Source of the DNA: GAS188 sp963713805
GTDB lineage: Bacteria; Pseudomonadota; Alphaproteobacteria; Rhizobiales; Beijerinckiaceae
Length of the DNA stretch: 64,000 bases
Assembly (NCBI GenBank): GCA_963713805.1
Contig: CAVQNF010000039.1
Coordinates: 186,001-250,000, forward strand
Reading direction: 5' to 3'
Below are positions 55,926 to 64,000 of this stretch, piece after piece. The number at the start of each line of letters is the position of its first letter. Position 1 is the stretch's first letter. A program made the translations under genes and the position numbers. The notes under the pieces were generated by a model. It saw only the letters and a program-made list of their open reading frames with translations, was not told the DNA's origin and did not search any database.

Positions 55926-56246
55926 CTACTTCTTTTCAAGCATGAGCCGTCCCTGCTTCTCGATCAAAGCCCGCGCCTTTGCGGCGAGAAGCCTGAGGAA
56001 GCGGGGAAGCTGCACGGCCAGGCGAACCGTGTCGTCCGCGATGTCGATGGTCCCGGTGGCGAATTGACCCAAGAGTCCAACCCTGAAATCCAGATGATCC
56101 CCGGTCCATGCCTCCTCGACGAGTGACAACTTCCCGGCAAAGCCGCTTTGAATCCCGGCGAGCCCGGATCTGAGACGGCGGCTTGCTTCAGCCTTGCCGA
56201 GGTTGTGCGGGATGATCACGATCAGCGGCGCTGCGTCATCGGCCAT
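55926..56246 (-). CDS. Polyhydroxyalkanoic acid system family protein (PHA granule region)
   Basis: 106-residue protein matching the PHA_gran_rgn family. Start MADDAAPLIVIIPHNLGKAE; core EASRRLRSGLAGIQSGFA, WTGDHLDFRVGLLGQFATGT, IDIADDTVRLAVQLPRFLRL and LLAAKARALIEKQGRLMLEK. Such small proteins resemble a SRPBCC-like half domain and are encoded near PHA or cell-envelope genes; the function is unsettled. Convergent with the DHFR-like gene, with 160 bp between them. Confidence 0.8.
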   Translation of the reverse strand: MADDAAPLIVIIPHNLGKAEASRRLRSGLAGIQSGFAGKLSLVEEAWTGDHLDFRVGLLGQFATGTIDIADDTVRLAVQLPRFLRLLAAKARALIEKQGRLMLEKK

Positions 56247-56442
56247 CTTCCACCTATACGGTAAAATTGCAGTCGAACAGGCAACAGGAACGCCATTTGA
56301 ACTTTGCCCCAACTCTTCCCCGCGAAGGCAAAACGCGCGGTGGCGGACGAATGTTCATGGCCCTTCGAGCCGGATCACGCTGGCAGGATTTTTCCCTTCA
56401 GCCTCAGGGATACGGCGCTCCTCGCGGCAGCGCGCCACCGAT

Positions 56443-58153
56443 CTAAGGCGCCATTCGACCGGCACGCGTTTTCCTGCGAAGTTTTTTCTTGCGGTGCCGG
56501 AGGTGAAGCTGAAGCTCGGCGAAGCTGAGGCAATTCAGCACCCGCTCTTTCGGCACGCCCCCCTTGCGCGCCATCTCGACACCCCAGTGCGTGAGGTCGA
56601 TCTCGCGCGTGGAATGAGCATCGGGGTTCACGCTCATCATGCAGCCGAGCTCGAGCGCTTTCTGATGCCAGCGCCAATCGAGGTCGAGACGCCAGGGGTT
56701 GGCGTTGATCTCGACGGCGACGCCATGCTCGGCGCAGGCGGCAAGAATTCGCTCCACATCGACATCGTAGCCTGCGACGGCGCAACAATTGGCGCCCCGT
56801 CATATGGCCGAGGATGGTTGTGTGGGCATTGGTCACGGCCCGAAGGATGCGCTCCGTCTGCGCCTTGCGATCGAGCCTGAAGCGTCCATGCACGCTCGCC
56901 ACCACGAAATCGAACGCCCGAAGTGTCTCGTCCGGGTAGTCGAGCGAACCCTCCGGCAGGATGTCGGACTCGATCCCCTTCAGCAGGTGAAAACCGCCCG
57001 CGTATTTCCGATTGAGACGATCGATTTCAGCGTGCTGTTCCTTGATTTCCTCGATGCTCAATCCTCCAGCGTAATGGGCGGATCTCGAATGATCGGTGAC
57101 CCCGAAATATTCGTAGCCACGCGCGCGAGTGGCCTCCGCCATGGCCTGCAAAGTATCGACACCGTCGGAGCGATCCGTATGCGCATGCAGGATGCCGCGC
57201 AGGTCTCCATCCGTCACCAGCACGGGCAGCTTGCCCGCGAGCCCGCGCGGGATCTCCCCGCTTCCCTCTCGCAGTTCGGGCGGGATGAGCGGCAGCCCGA
57301 GCGCCGCATAGATGTCCTCCTCGGCCGCGGCGGCCACCATTTTTCTGCCGCGCCGCAAGCCGCGTTCATCGAGCCGCATCCCGCTCGCCGCCGCGAGGAG
57401 GCGCAGTTCCTCCACATGCGCGGCTGATCCGGTGGCGTGCAAGAGCGTGGCGCCGTAATGGCGCGCGTCGGTAAGATGGACCGTGAGCTCGCCGCTCGTC
57501 GCGATCGTTTCGCGGCCCCGCGTGAGCTTGCGCAGCTCGGCGACGAGCGACAGCTTTGCCACGAGCTCGCATCCGCGGCGAAATTCCCCGGCGGGCGTCA
57601 CACGAAGGATCCCGGCCTGCGCTCTTCGCAGGTTCTCTTCGGCTGCCTCGAGCCATTCGGCGGCGCGATGAATGTGGCGCTGCCCCTTGGCTTTTCGTCT
57701 GATCTCGAGGCCTTTGATGATCTTGGCCTGGAGCGCGGCGCCGAGACCCCCGACTTTCCGCAAGCGGTCGGCACGGGCCGCGTCCTCCAGCTCCGCGAGC
57801 GAGACAATGCCGAGCTCTGCGTAAAGCTTCAAGACCTTGTCCGGCCGCAAGCCGGGAATGGTGAGGAAGTCGAGCACACCTTCGGGCACTTCCTGCCGCA
57901 TCGCCTCCAATGTCGGATGCGTGCCGGTGGCGTGCAGTCGCGTGATGATCCCGGCGATCGCTTCGCCCACGCCCGGAATCTCCAGCAGGCGATCCTCGGC
58001 GACGAGCGTCTCCAAGGGCACGCTGAGCGCGAGGAGATTGTCGGCCGCGCGCGCATAGGCCTTGGCCCGGTAGGGATTGCCGGGACGCAAGGCTGTCCGC
58101 AGCGCGAGTTCACGAAGCAATCTCGAAACGGCGGTGGCATCCAGCGGAGTCAT
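56443..58153 (-). CDS. polX: PolX-type PHP-domain protein, polymerase active site apparently lost
   Basis: Family X DNA polymerase / PHP exonuclease homologue of ~570 residues after one correction near 56790. Residues 1-~90 form the 8-kDa-like domain with HhH (LLEIPGVGEAIAGIITRL); a second HhH-like block is FLTIPGLRPDKVLKLYAELG. The nucleotidyltransferase region reads AGEFRRGCELVAKLSLVAEL: the GS-x-RR-like motif is kept as GEFRR, but the usual DxD is replaced by K200/S202 and the third Asp by H226 (LTVHLTD). The PHP domain is complete: ILHAHTDRSDG, YFGVTDHSRSAHYAGG, GIESDILPEGSLDYPDE, VVASVHGRF, EINANPWRLDLDWRW, MMSVNPDAHSTREID. It probably works as a nuclease. Downstream neighbour of a DUF2171 gene (64 bp). 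Confidence 0.85.
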
Positions 58154-58217
58154 GGCGAGTGGGAGTCGCAGAGGACCATCTCGAGCGGCTTTGGAAGGCA
58201 CCTGCGAAGCCGACGCC

Positions 58218-58475
58218 TCAGATCGGCTTCGAGCTCTTCTCTTCCTCGAAGGTCACCGCCACATTGGCGTTCGCCGATAGACGAACCTTGTTGCCTTCGA
58301 TTTCGGACACGAGCTCGGTCGAGATGTAGTGGTGATGGCCTCGGTGAGAGCCCTCGCCGCTGTCTTGCTTGGTGAGCTTGATTCGGTTGCCCTCGAGGTG
58401 GTCGACCGTGCCGACATGGACACCGTCGGCGCCGATGACGTCCATATGTTCCTTGATGGATTTCAGATCGGGCAT
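58218..58475 (-). CDS. DUF2171 protein
   Basis: 85-residue protein. MPDLKSIKEHMDVIGADGVH with VGTVDHLEGNRIKLTKQDSG is the PRC-barrel-like DUF2171 pattern; HHHYISTELVSEIEGNKVRL completes it. The family is common in soil alphaproteobacteria, often linked to stress responses, without known biochemical role. I start at 58475; an upstream in-frame start at 58496 is possible. Same direction as PolX. Confidence 0.82.
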   Translation of the reverse strand: MPDLKSIKEHMDVIGADGVHVGTVDHLEGNRIKLTKQDSGEGSHRGHHHYISTELVSEIEGNKVRLSANANVAVTFEEEKSSKPI

Positions 58476-58538
58476 TTGCGTTTCTCCGTTGCTCAAAGGA
58501 GAACGCCGCCGACCGTCACAAGTTCGGCGGCGCCTTGG

Positions 58539-58784
58539 TCAGACGCGAGCGCTTTGCGTTTTTGCCGAGCCCTGTTCTTCCGCTTTGCCGTCCTTCAGCT
58601 CGAGCATTGCCGCACAAAACTCCTCGGTCCCATCCGGATAGGTGCGGGCCTCGGTGAAGGCGAGCTCCTTGCCGTCCGTCACCCTATGGCGCGCCCGATG
58701 GTGGCGCCCCGACCTTGATCAACTCCAGACGGCCCTTCGGAAAAACACGAACTTCCCGGCCGTTGCGAGTGCTGCCTGTGCCAT
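58539..58784 (-). CDS. Hypothetical small protein, frameshifted
   Basis: Starts MAQAALATAGKFVF and, after one or two single-base changes near 58745 and 58700, continues GRLELIKVGA and TDGKELAFTEARTYPDGTEE followed by FCAAMLELKDGKAEEQ. The C-terminal half reads as one good frame of ~40 residues and loosely resembles the end of NTF2-like or hotdog proteins (TYPDG...DGKxxEQ), but this is weak. About 81 residues if repaired. I do not assign a function. Confidence 0.45.
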
Positions 58785-58926
58785 TGGCTGTCTCCTTGCG
58801 CAGAGCCCGCGGCGCGGACTTGCGCAAAGCCTAGGTGGGGTGCGACGGACGGCGAATACGCAACTTGGCGTAGGGCATTGCCTCGGCTCTCCACCCTGCC
58901 CTTTTGGCTCCCCTCGTCGCACGCCG

Positions 58927-59622
58927 TCAAAGCGCCCAGCAAATGCGAGCCGCGCCCGAGCGCGCGGCCCGAAATGAGCTCACGCGCGCCGAACGCAGTT
59001 GCAGATGGCGGGCGTAGCGCGTCAACGGAAAGCACATTGCGAAATAGATGAGCGCCACAAGGCCATAGACCGTGAAGGGCTCGAAAGTGGCGTTGTTGAT
59101 CGCGTTCGAGGCTCGCATCAACTCCTCGAAGCCGATGATCGAGGTGACCGCCGTGCTTTTCACGAGCTGAACCAGAAAGCCGACCATCGGCGCGCGCGTG
59201 ATCGCGAAGGCCTGCGGCAGGATCACGAGCCGCATTTCGGTGACGTAATGCAGTCCGACGCTCTTGGCGGCGTCCCACTGGCCCCGTGGGATCGCCTCGA
59301 CCCCGCCGCGCCAGATCTCGGCCAGAAAGGCGCTCGCGCATAACGTCAATCCGACGACCGCGGCGGACCATGGCTCGATGCGCAAGCCGATCAAGGGCAG
59401 CCCGAAAAACACGAGGAAGAGCTGCATCAGGAGCGGCGTGCCTTGGAACAGCCCGATGTAGAGTTCGGCAAATTTTCGCAGCGAGCGACGCGACGCGACG
59501 CGCGCCAGCAAGATGCCCAGCCCGACAACCCCGCCGCCGACGAAAGCGACGATCGAAAGCAAAACCGTCCAGCGCGCGGCGAGCAAAAGGTTGCGCAGGA
59601 TATCCCAAAGGGTGAAGTCCAT
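58927..59622 (-). CDS. Polar amino-acid ABC transporter permease (HisM/GlnP type), second
   Basis: Inner-membrane permease. MDFTLWDILRNLLLAARWTV, LLSIVAFVGGGVVGLGILLA, YIGLFQGTPLLMQLFLVFFG (the family GTPxLxQL motif), ASAFLAEIWRGGVEAIPRGQ, WDAAKSVGLHYVTEMRLVIL (EAA-like loop), QLVKSTAVTSIIGFEELMRA. The C-terminal ~25 residues (SARVSSFRAARSGAARICWA) are atypical and may follow an indel. Start overlaps the stop of the partner permease (ATGA). No ATPase gene follows; ~140 bp downstream lies an unrelated small gene. Confidence 0.85.
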   Translation of the reverse strand: MDFTLWDILRNLLLAARWTVLLSIVAFVGGGVVGLGILLARVASRRSLRKFAELYIGLFQGTPLLMQLFLVFFGLPLIGLRIEPWSAAVVGLTLCASAFLAEIWRGGVEAIPRGQWDAAKSVGLHYVTEMRLVILPQAFAITRAPMVGFLVQLVKSTAVTSIIGFEELMRASNAINNATFEPFTVYGLVALIYFAMCFPLTRYARHLQLRSARVSSFRAARSGAARICWAL

Positions 59623-60291
59623 CAGGAAACCTCGCTGGCGAGCACCTTGCGCCCGCCCGCGACCAGCACCCGTCGCAGGGCGATGCTCAAGGCGAGGTAA
59701 ACGGCCGTGACCACCAGATAGGTCTCGAAAGCGCGGAAGGAGCGCGCTTGCAGCATGTCGGCCTCGTAGGTCAGTTCGCGCACCGCGATCTGCGAGACAA
59801 CGGCGGATTCCAGCATCATGATGATGACCTGGCTCGTCAGGGCCGGAAAGATCACTCGCAAGGCTTGCGGAAGCACGATCTTGAGGAACACCAATCGTGG
59901 GCGCAGGCCTAACGCCTGGCCGGCTTCGGTTTGACCCTTCGAAACGGCGTCGAGACCTGCACCCACGATCTCCGTGCCGTAGGCCGACAGATTGATCGTC
60001 ATCGCAAGAATGGCGGCCACCGTGGCGTCGAGCCTCAGACCGAGGCTGGGCAGCCCGAAAAAGATGAAGAAGAGCTGGACCAGGAACGGTGTATTCCTGA
60101 TCAGCTCCACATAAGTTTCGATCCCTCTTCGGGCCGATAAGGAGCTGCCGCGGGCCACGGCCGCTCCGAGAATGCTGAAGATCGTGCCGAACGCGGCCGT
60201 CACCGACGGTCAGGAAGATCGTCGCGATGGCGCCTCGCAAGATCGGGTCGAGCGCCTCGTTCAGCCACTCGAAATCGAGGCCGTAGGTCAC
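59622..60291 (-). CDS. Polar amino-acid ABC transporter permease (HisM/GlnP type), first
   Basis: Inner-membrane permease. The N-terminus, GTG start, reads MTYGLDFEWLNEALDPILRG and AIATIFLTV; one frame change near 60205 leads to AAFGTIFSILGAAVARG. Motifs: YVELIRNTPFLVQLFFIFFG, INLSAYGTEIVGAGLDAVSK, GQTEAGQALGLRPRLVFLKI (EAA loop), FPALTSQVIIMMLESAVVSQ. Ends VLASEVS with ATGA overlap into the next permease. It follows the substrate-binding protein gene by 18 bp. Confidence 0.85.
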
Positions 60292-60309
60292 CTAAGTCAA
60301 GTGTCTTGC

Positions 60310-61110
60310 TCAGAGGTCCTTCGGGTCGAGGGGCTTGCCGAGCCATTTTTCCGAGATCTTGTTGAGCGTGCCGTCGGAGATCAGCTTGGCAACGACATCG
60401 TTCAAGGCCTGCTTCAGGCGCGGCTCGTTCTTGTTGAGCGCGATATGATCGGGCGAGGTCATCAGCTGGAACTTCTGTTCCGGCTTGAGAGTGACTTGCC
60501 GGGCGAGGACCTGCGCGCCGACATCGTTGCCTACGGCCATGAGCTGCGCCTGGCCGGACAGGAACGCCTGGATGACGGAGTTGTAGTTGTCGAAGCGTTT
60601 GATGTCGGCACCCGTCGGCGCCGCCTCGGTGAGCGAGCTGTCCTCGAGCGTGCCGCGATTGACCGCGATGGTCTTGCCGGCAAGATCCGCCTTGCCTTCC
60701 ACCTTGACGGCCTGGGGTCCGATCACCGCGATGTAGTAGGGCGCATAGGCCGCGGTGAAGTCGATCACTTTCTCGCGCTCGGGGCTTTGCCCGACGCTGA
60801 GCAGGATGTCGACGCGGTGCTCGGTCAAATAGGGAATTCGGTTCTGGCCGGTGACGCTGACGAGATTGAGCTTCACCTTGAGGCTATCGGCGATGATCTG
60901 CGCAACGTCGATGTCATAGCCTTTCAGGCTCATATCGGCGCTCGCCGAGGAGAAGGGCGGAAAATCGGAAAACACGCCGACGTTGATGGTGCCCGCTTTC
61001 GTGATGTCGTCGAGGGCGTCAGCGTGCGCGCTTCCCGCGAAGCCGCCGGCGATGAGAACGGCCATTGCGATCAGGGATGATCTGGCGGTCGAGGTTATTT
61101 TCATTTGCAT
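60310..61110 (-). CDS. Amino-acid ABC transporter substrate-binding protein (SBP family 3)
   Basis: Periplasmic binding protein of ~266 residues. Signal peptide MKITSTARSSLIAMAVLIAG plus GFAGSAHA-DALDD. Family-3 blocks: AGTINVGVFSDFPPFSSASA, LKGYDIDVAQIIADSLKVKL, DILLSVGQSPEREKVIDFTA, DLAGKTIAVNRGTLEDSSLT, ISEKWLGKPLDPKDL. AGAAGG lies close to three possible ATGs (61113, 61110, 61104); 61110 is a compromise. Heads the SBP-permease-permease operon. Confidence 0.88.
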   Translation of the reverse strand: MQMKITSTARSSLIAMAVLIAGGFAGSAHADALDDITKAGTINVGVFSDFPPFSSASADMSLKGYDIDVAQIIADSLKVKLNLVSVTGQNRIPYLTEHRVDILLSVGQSPEREKVIDFTAAYAPYYIAVIGPQAVKVEGKADLAGKTIAVNRGTLEDSSLTEAAPTGADIKRFDNYNSVIQAFLSGQAQLMAVGNDVGAQVLARQVTLKPEQKFQLMTSPDHIALNKNEPRLKQALNDVVAKLISDGTLNKISEKWLGKPLDPKDL

Positions 61111-61444
61111 CATCCTTCTCTCTCTGGAGCTTCGACTTTTGCAAGGGGCACCTGCAGTGGGCGCCGATCTCATCAGATCCGACCGACGGCGAGCATTGAG
61201 CTGCACCTTCGACACGGATCAAGGTATAGCCGCGAAAATGCTGGCAGGTTGTACGCTGAAGTCAATGCCGGGACGGCGACGTATTCAGGGAAACAGCCTG
61301 CGTAAGACTTCCGACTGTCGGAGAGTGTCTTTCTTTGGGCGGAGAAAGTCGGAGCGACGCGAAGCGGGTTCCACCCGAATGCATCACCGGGGCCCCGAGC
61401 GCTTCGGGTTATCCAGCGCGCCTCAGCCGGAAGGTTCGTCGGCC
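61111..61444. other. Intergenic region upstream of the amino-acid transporter
   Basis: 334 bp between two minus-strand genes. It contains the likely promoter of the transporter operon but no motif strong enough to place one. Open frames on either strand have no recognisable domain. Confidence 0.4.
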
Positions 61445-62047
61445 TCAAAAAACGCGGAAATGGGCTTCGGTCGGTCGCTTGCCGACCCCGTTGATCGGCA
61501 ACATATCCTGGGGACAGGCGGAGAACGCGATGACGAGGTCGCGCTCCGCGCGAAAGGTCACGGTGTCGCCGGGTTTCGTGACCGGCGCCTCGAAGGTGAT
61601 CTCGCCCTTTGCGGTCCACGGGATGTTCATGAACAAGTTGAAAGGGCTCGGCGTTTCGGGCGCGCGCAAACCGAGCTCCTTCATCGCGGCATGCAGATTG
61701 TCGGTGCAATTGTCGTGATATTCGCGGCAGCCTAGACCCCGATATCGCCACACGTCACAGGCTGCGATCAGCGTGTCGTGAATGCCGGGCGAGGTATCTT
61801 CCAAGATCGTCAGGATGGGCCGGCGGTGGTTTGTCAACAGCGCGTCGCCCTTCTTCGGAATGAGCCTGCCGAGCGCCGCGCGCGTGTGCTCCATCGACAT
61901 GAACTCGCCGAGATCATCGGCCACGAAAGCCCAGGTATCGACGACCTGCTCGCCATGCGTGTTGATCACGGCGATCTGCTGGCTCGCCTTGGCGAAGGCA
62001 GCCTTGCCGCGCCGCGCGGGGATCGTCATCAAGATTGCGTCAGGCAC
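61445..62047 (-). CDS. DUF1989 (urea carboxylase-associated family) protein
   Basis: Intact 200-residue protein. Conserved blocks: IAVINTHGEQVVDTWAFVAD, EFMSMEHTRAALGRLIPKKG, DTSPGIHDTLIAACDVWRYR, CREYHDNCTDNLHAAMKELG, PSPFNLFMNIPWTAKGEITF and APVTKPGDTVTFRAERDLVI with CPQDMLPING. The His/Cys/Glu pattern suggests metal binding. Family members neighbour urea amidolyase or amine-catabolism genes. Together with the downstream amino-acid transporter this suggests nitrogen-compound metabolism, an inference from context. Confidence 0.85.
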   Translation of the reverse strand: MPDAILMTIPARRGKAAFAKASQQIAVINTHGEQVVDTWAFVADDLGEFMSMEHTRAALGRLIPKKGDALLTNHRRPILTILEDTSPGIHDTLIAACDVWRYRGLGCREYHDNCTDNLHAAMKELGLRAPETPSPFNLFMNIPWTAKGEITFEAPVTKPGDTVTFRAERDLVIAFSACPQDMLPINGVGKRPTEAHFRVF

Positions 62048-62161
62048 TGCCGATCCTCCTTCAGTGGCACGCGGCGGGTCTTAGTGCATGAATCGACCAG
62101 ACCGGCCGGCCACTCGAACCCTGCCACAGTCCTCTTCCGGCCGAAAACAAAATAACCAGCC

Positions 62162-62719
62162 TTATTTCGGCTCGGCTGGAGTGGGAGGGATGTTGAGCTG
62201 CTTCTTATTCTCGATCTGCGCTTCGACAGCCTGCTTGTCGAGTTGCAGGCAGGTGAGAAGCTCGACATAGCTCGGCGCGCCGCCGATCTTGGTTTCCTGA
62301 GTGCAGGTCGATCGAGGACCGGGCTTGAAGTCGAACCAGGTCCGCGAAAGCTCCCTTTGCGCGTCGGTCTCGTCGCTGATGCAGCCTTGAAAGGCGCTCT
62401 CTTGTCCTTGCGACAAGGGCTGCGCCCGACGGCAGGTGGCCTTGATGTCGAGCTTGGGCAGAGAACGCAAGGCCGGTCCGAACGTATCGTTGCCGCCGTT
62501 ATCGGTGGTTTTCAGGTTGTCGGGGCCGGGCGGGGCCTTGACGCTGTCGTTGCTCGGCACATCGCGCGCGGTCGGCTGGCGATGCCCGACGGGCGCCGCG
62601 GGTATGCCGGGCGGCAGAGCCGGCGTCGATTGCGCAAGGGCAAGCCCCGGCAGGTCGAGCGCGACCGTCACGAAAAGAACGCGACCTAAATGTCCCCCAC
62701 CCGAAACTCTCGTCCTCAT
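62162..62719 (-). CDS. Secreted hypothetical protein
   Basis: Intact 185-residue protein without a family I recognise. The N-terminus has a hydrophobic segment (RVLFVTVALDLPGLALAQST) with an AQ-S signal peptidase site, then a Pro-rich linker (PALPPGIPAAPVGHRQPTAR) and a C-terminal part with four Cys (ATCRRAQ, FQGCISDETDAQ, STCTQETKIG, LLTCLQLDKQ) that likely form two disulfides. It ends with a Pro/Glu tail. Periplasmic location is likely; function unknown. Confidence 0.72.
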   Translation of the reverse strand: MRTRVSGGGHLGRVLFVTVALDLPGLALAQSTPALPPGIPAAPVGHRQPTARDVPSNDSVKAPPGPDNLKTTDNGGNDTFGPALRSLPKLDIKATCRRAQPLSQGQESAFQGCISDETDAQRELSRTWFDFKPGPRSTCTQETKIGGAPSYVELLTCLQLDKQAVEAQIENKKQLNIPPTPAEPK

Positions 62720-62950
62720 GGCCTCCTCCCTGGCTTTGCCGGTTCGGCGGGCGTGAGCGATGCTCGCCCCGCAGGCCCATCATGCGACTGCGCCGCCGGT
62801 CCTATCACGTTCTGTACCTCGATCTTGTTCCGGCGAGACCCTCATATAGCGCAAAAATCGGCGCCTGCCTCGCCAAAAGGCGGGCCGGAAGTCACCGAAG
62901 CCGGACGGCCTGAGCCCGATCGGCCAGGAATCGGCCAAGCATGTTATCCT

Positions 62951-63553
62951 TCAGCTCGCGAATTTCGTGGCGCGCACATCGGGCGAACGGGCGTGCAGCG
63001 CCATGGCGATGAGCGCGGAGCCGCCGAACACCAGGTTGATGCCGACGAGGAGCCCGAGCGCCCATGCGGCACTGACCGGAAGTCCCGCGAAGATGATGGC
63101 GGCGAGGAAGAGGTCGACGATGCCGCTTGCCAGCATCCAGCCCCAACGCCCGGAAAGCTCGCGCCTGTGATCGAGGGCGAACATGATCGAGGCGGCGCCC
63201 TCGACGATGAAGAACACGATGAGCACGAGCGTCAGCGAAATAGCGCCGCTCACGGGCCAAGCGATCAGGACGACGCCGGCCGCGATGGCGAGCACGGCCG
63301 ATACGAGCGACCACCAAAACCCCGGCGCATGACGCATCCAGAATGTCGTGACGAGACCGACGACGCCACTGATGAGAAACAGCCAGCCGAGGAAGATCTC
63401 CACCGCCAGGGTTGCGATCGGTGGAACGATGATCGCGGCGAGCCCCAAAATGACGAGGATAATGCCTTCGATGAGGAAGAGCACCCAGTGTTCCTGCATC
63501 GAGGTCGAGACTGCACTGCGAAGCCTATCTGCATCCGATCGATCCATGGACAT
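62951..63553 (-). CDS. HdeD-family membrane protein
   Basis: Intact 200-residue protein with six membrane segments, the DUF308/HdeD pattern: VLFLIEGIILVILGLAAIIV, AVEIFLGWLFLISGVVGLVT, FWWSLVSAVLAIAAGVVLIA, GAISLTLVLIVFFIVEGAAS, SGRWGWMLASGIVDLFLAAI and LGLLVGINLVFGGSALIAMA. E. coli HdeD contributes to acid resistance; the role in this organism is not shown. Confidence 0.88.
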   Translation of the reverse strand: MSMDRSDADRLRSAVSTSMQEHWVLFLIEGIILVILGLAAIIVPPIATLAVEIFLGWLFLISGVVGLVTTFWMRHAPGFWWSLVSAVLAIAAGVVLIAWPVSGAISLTLVLIVFFIVEGAASIMFALDHRRELSGRWGWMLASGIVDLFLAAIIFAGLPVSAAWALGLLVGINLVFGGSALIAMALHARSPDVRATKFAS

Positions 63554-63700
63554 ATCTGACCTCCTCGATTTTGCGGCCCCTCTTTTTATACCTCAAAACC
63601 CTCAATGCCTCACGGTTCGATGGTTCCGGCCCTTCGGCATCGAGGTCGTAAAGCCGGCGGGCGGTCGCGCAACCCGTGCTGCCGGCTCGCGTCGATCAAA

Positions 63701-64000
63701 TCAGGGCGCGACGATCTTCATCACCGGCACCGTCGGGCGCTCGCCTGGCCCGAAAGGGCCGGCAACCTTGTGCTTGATCGGCGGCAGGCTCTTGAGATAA
63801 GCGGCGATGGCGGTCGCGTCCTCGTGGCTGAGGTTCGCGAGATCTTGCCATGGCATGATCGGGGCGAGCTCGCGCCCATCGGGCCGCTTGCCCGTTTGCA
63901 TGGCGCCGACGATCTGTTCCTTTGTCCAGTCGCCGAGGCCGGTCTCACCATCCGAAGTCAGGTTGGGCGCAACGAACACGCCGAGATGCGGAATTTCGAA
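63701..64000 (-). CDS. c-type cytochrome, C-terminal part (gene continues beyond window)
   Basis: The visible ~99 residues enter at the right edge with FEIPHLGVFVAPNLTSDGET, then GLGDWTKEQIVGAMQTGKRP, GRELAPIMPWQDLANLSHED and AYLKSLPPIKHKVAGPFG. The IMPW Met is the likely distal haem ligand and the ATAIAAYLKSLPP helix is typical of class I cytochrome c domains of the alcohol/aldehyde dehydrogenase subunit or diheme type. The CxxCH motif is outside the window. Confidence 0.82.
   Translation of the reverse strand, partial: FEIPHLGVFVAPNLTSDGETGLGDWTKEQIVGAMQTGKRPDGRELAPIMPWQDLANLSHEDATAIAAYLKSLPPIKHKVAGPFGPGERPTVPVMKIVAP

Overview
The window is a GC-rich chromosomal segment from an alphaproteobacterium, most likely a member of the Hyphomicrobiales. 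This rests on gene content (beta-1,2-glucan hydrolases, an SbmA/BacA-like transporter, a polyhydroxyalkanoate-associated protein, PolX, DUF2171 and HdeD proteins, cyclase/ATPase/TPR signalling proteins) and on abundant palindromic intergenic repeats. I do not name a genus. Many genes are split by isolated single-base indels while the protein reads on coherently in the next frame. In higB a +1 and a -1 a few codons apart cancel out, which looks more like consensus error than gene decay. Affected genes are annotated here as one CDS with the breaks noted; truly broken genes are labelled separately.

Layout. 0-4.6 kb (minus): GH3, GH144 and GH13 glycosidases in one operon. 4.7-7.4 kb: SbmA/BacA-type ABC exporter and a HigBA-type toxin-antitoxin pair. 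7.6-11.95 kb: OafA-type acyltransferase and a truncated IS3 transposase among six copies of a ~123 bp MITE-like element. 12.0-14.7 kb (minus): copA-cueR copper export with a 19-bp-spacer CueR promoter. 15.2-18.4 kb: MAPEG protein, MetX-like hydrolase, small autotransporter. 18.7-27.7 kb (minus): a polyamine-type and a sugar-type ABC transporter plus an amidohydrolase. 27.9-31.9 kb: DapA-family, RraA-family and FAH-family enzymes that look catabolic, with YdcF and DUF1311 proteins. tRNA-Glu lies at 32.26 kb.

32.6-48.2 kb is a surface polysaccharide locus. It encodes WbpA, a fused WbpB-WbpD, WbpE and WbpI (route to UDP-2,3-diacetamido-2,3-dideoxy-mannuronate), preceded by an AsnB-type amidotransferase and three SDR enzymes that match the Bordetella wbmE-wbmF/G/H set in kind and active-site residues, and it includes three glycosyltransferases. 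The predicted product is a diacetamido-uronic acid sugar, possibly of L-galacto configuration and amidated.

48.5-55.8 kb: a near-identical ~625 bp direct duplication (small secreted protein plus short DHFR) flanks a two-gene unit, a class III cyclase/AAA/TPR protein and a flavin amine oxidase. 55.9-64 kb (minus): PHA granule-region protein, a PolX homologue whose polymerase carboxylates appear lost, DUF2171 protein, an amino-acid ABC transporter without its ATPase, DUF1989 protein, a secreted hypothetical, HdeD and a partial cytochrome c.

The main surprises are the O-antigen-like locus with its gene fusion, the MITE family and the rearrangement around it, heptamer-type arrays that supply stop codons at two convergent gene junctions, and the PolX homologue.
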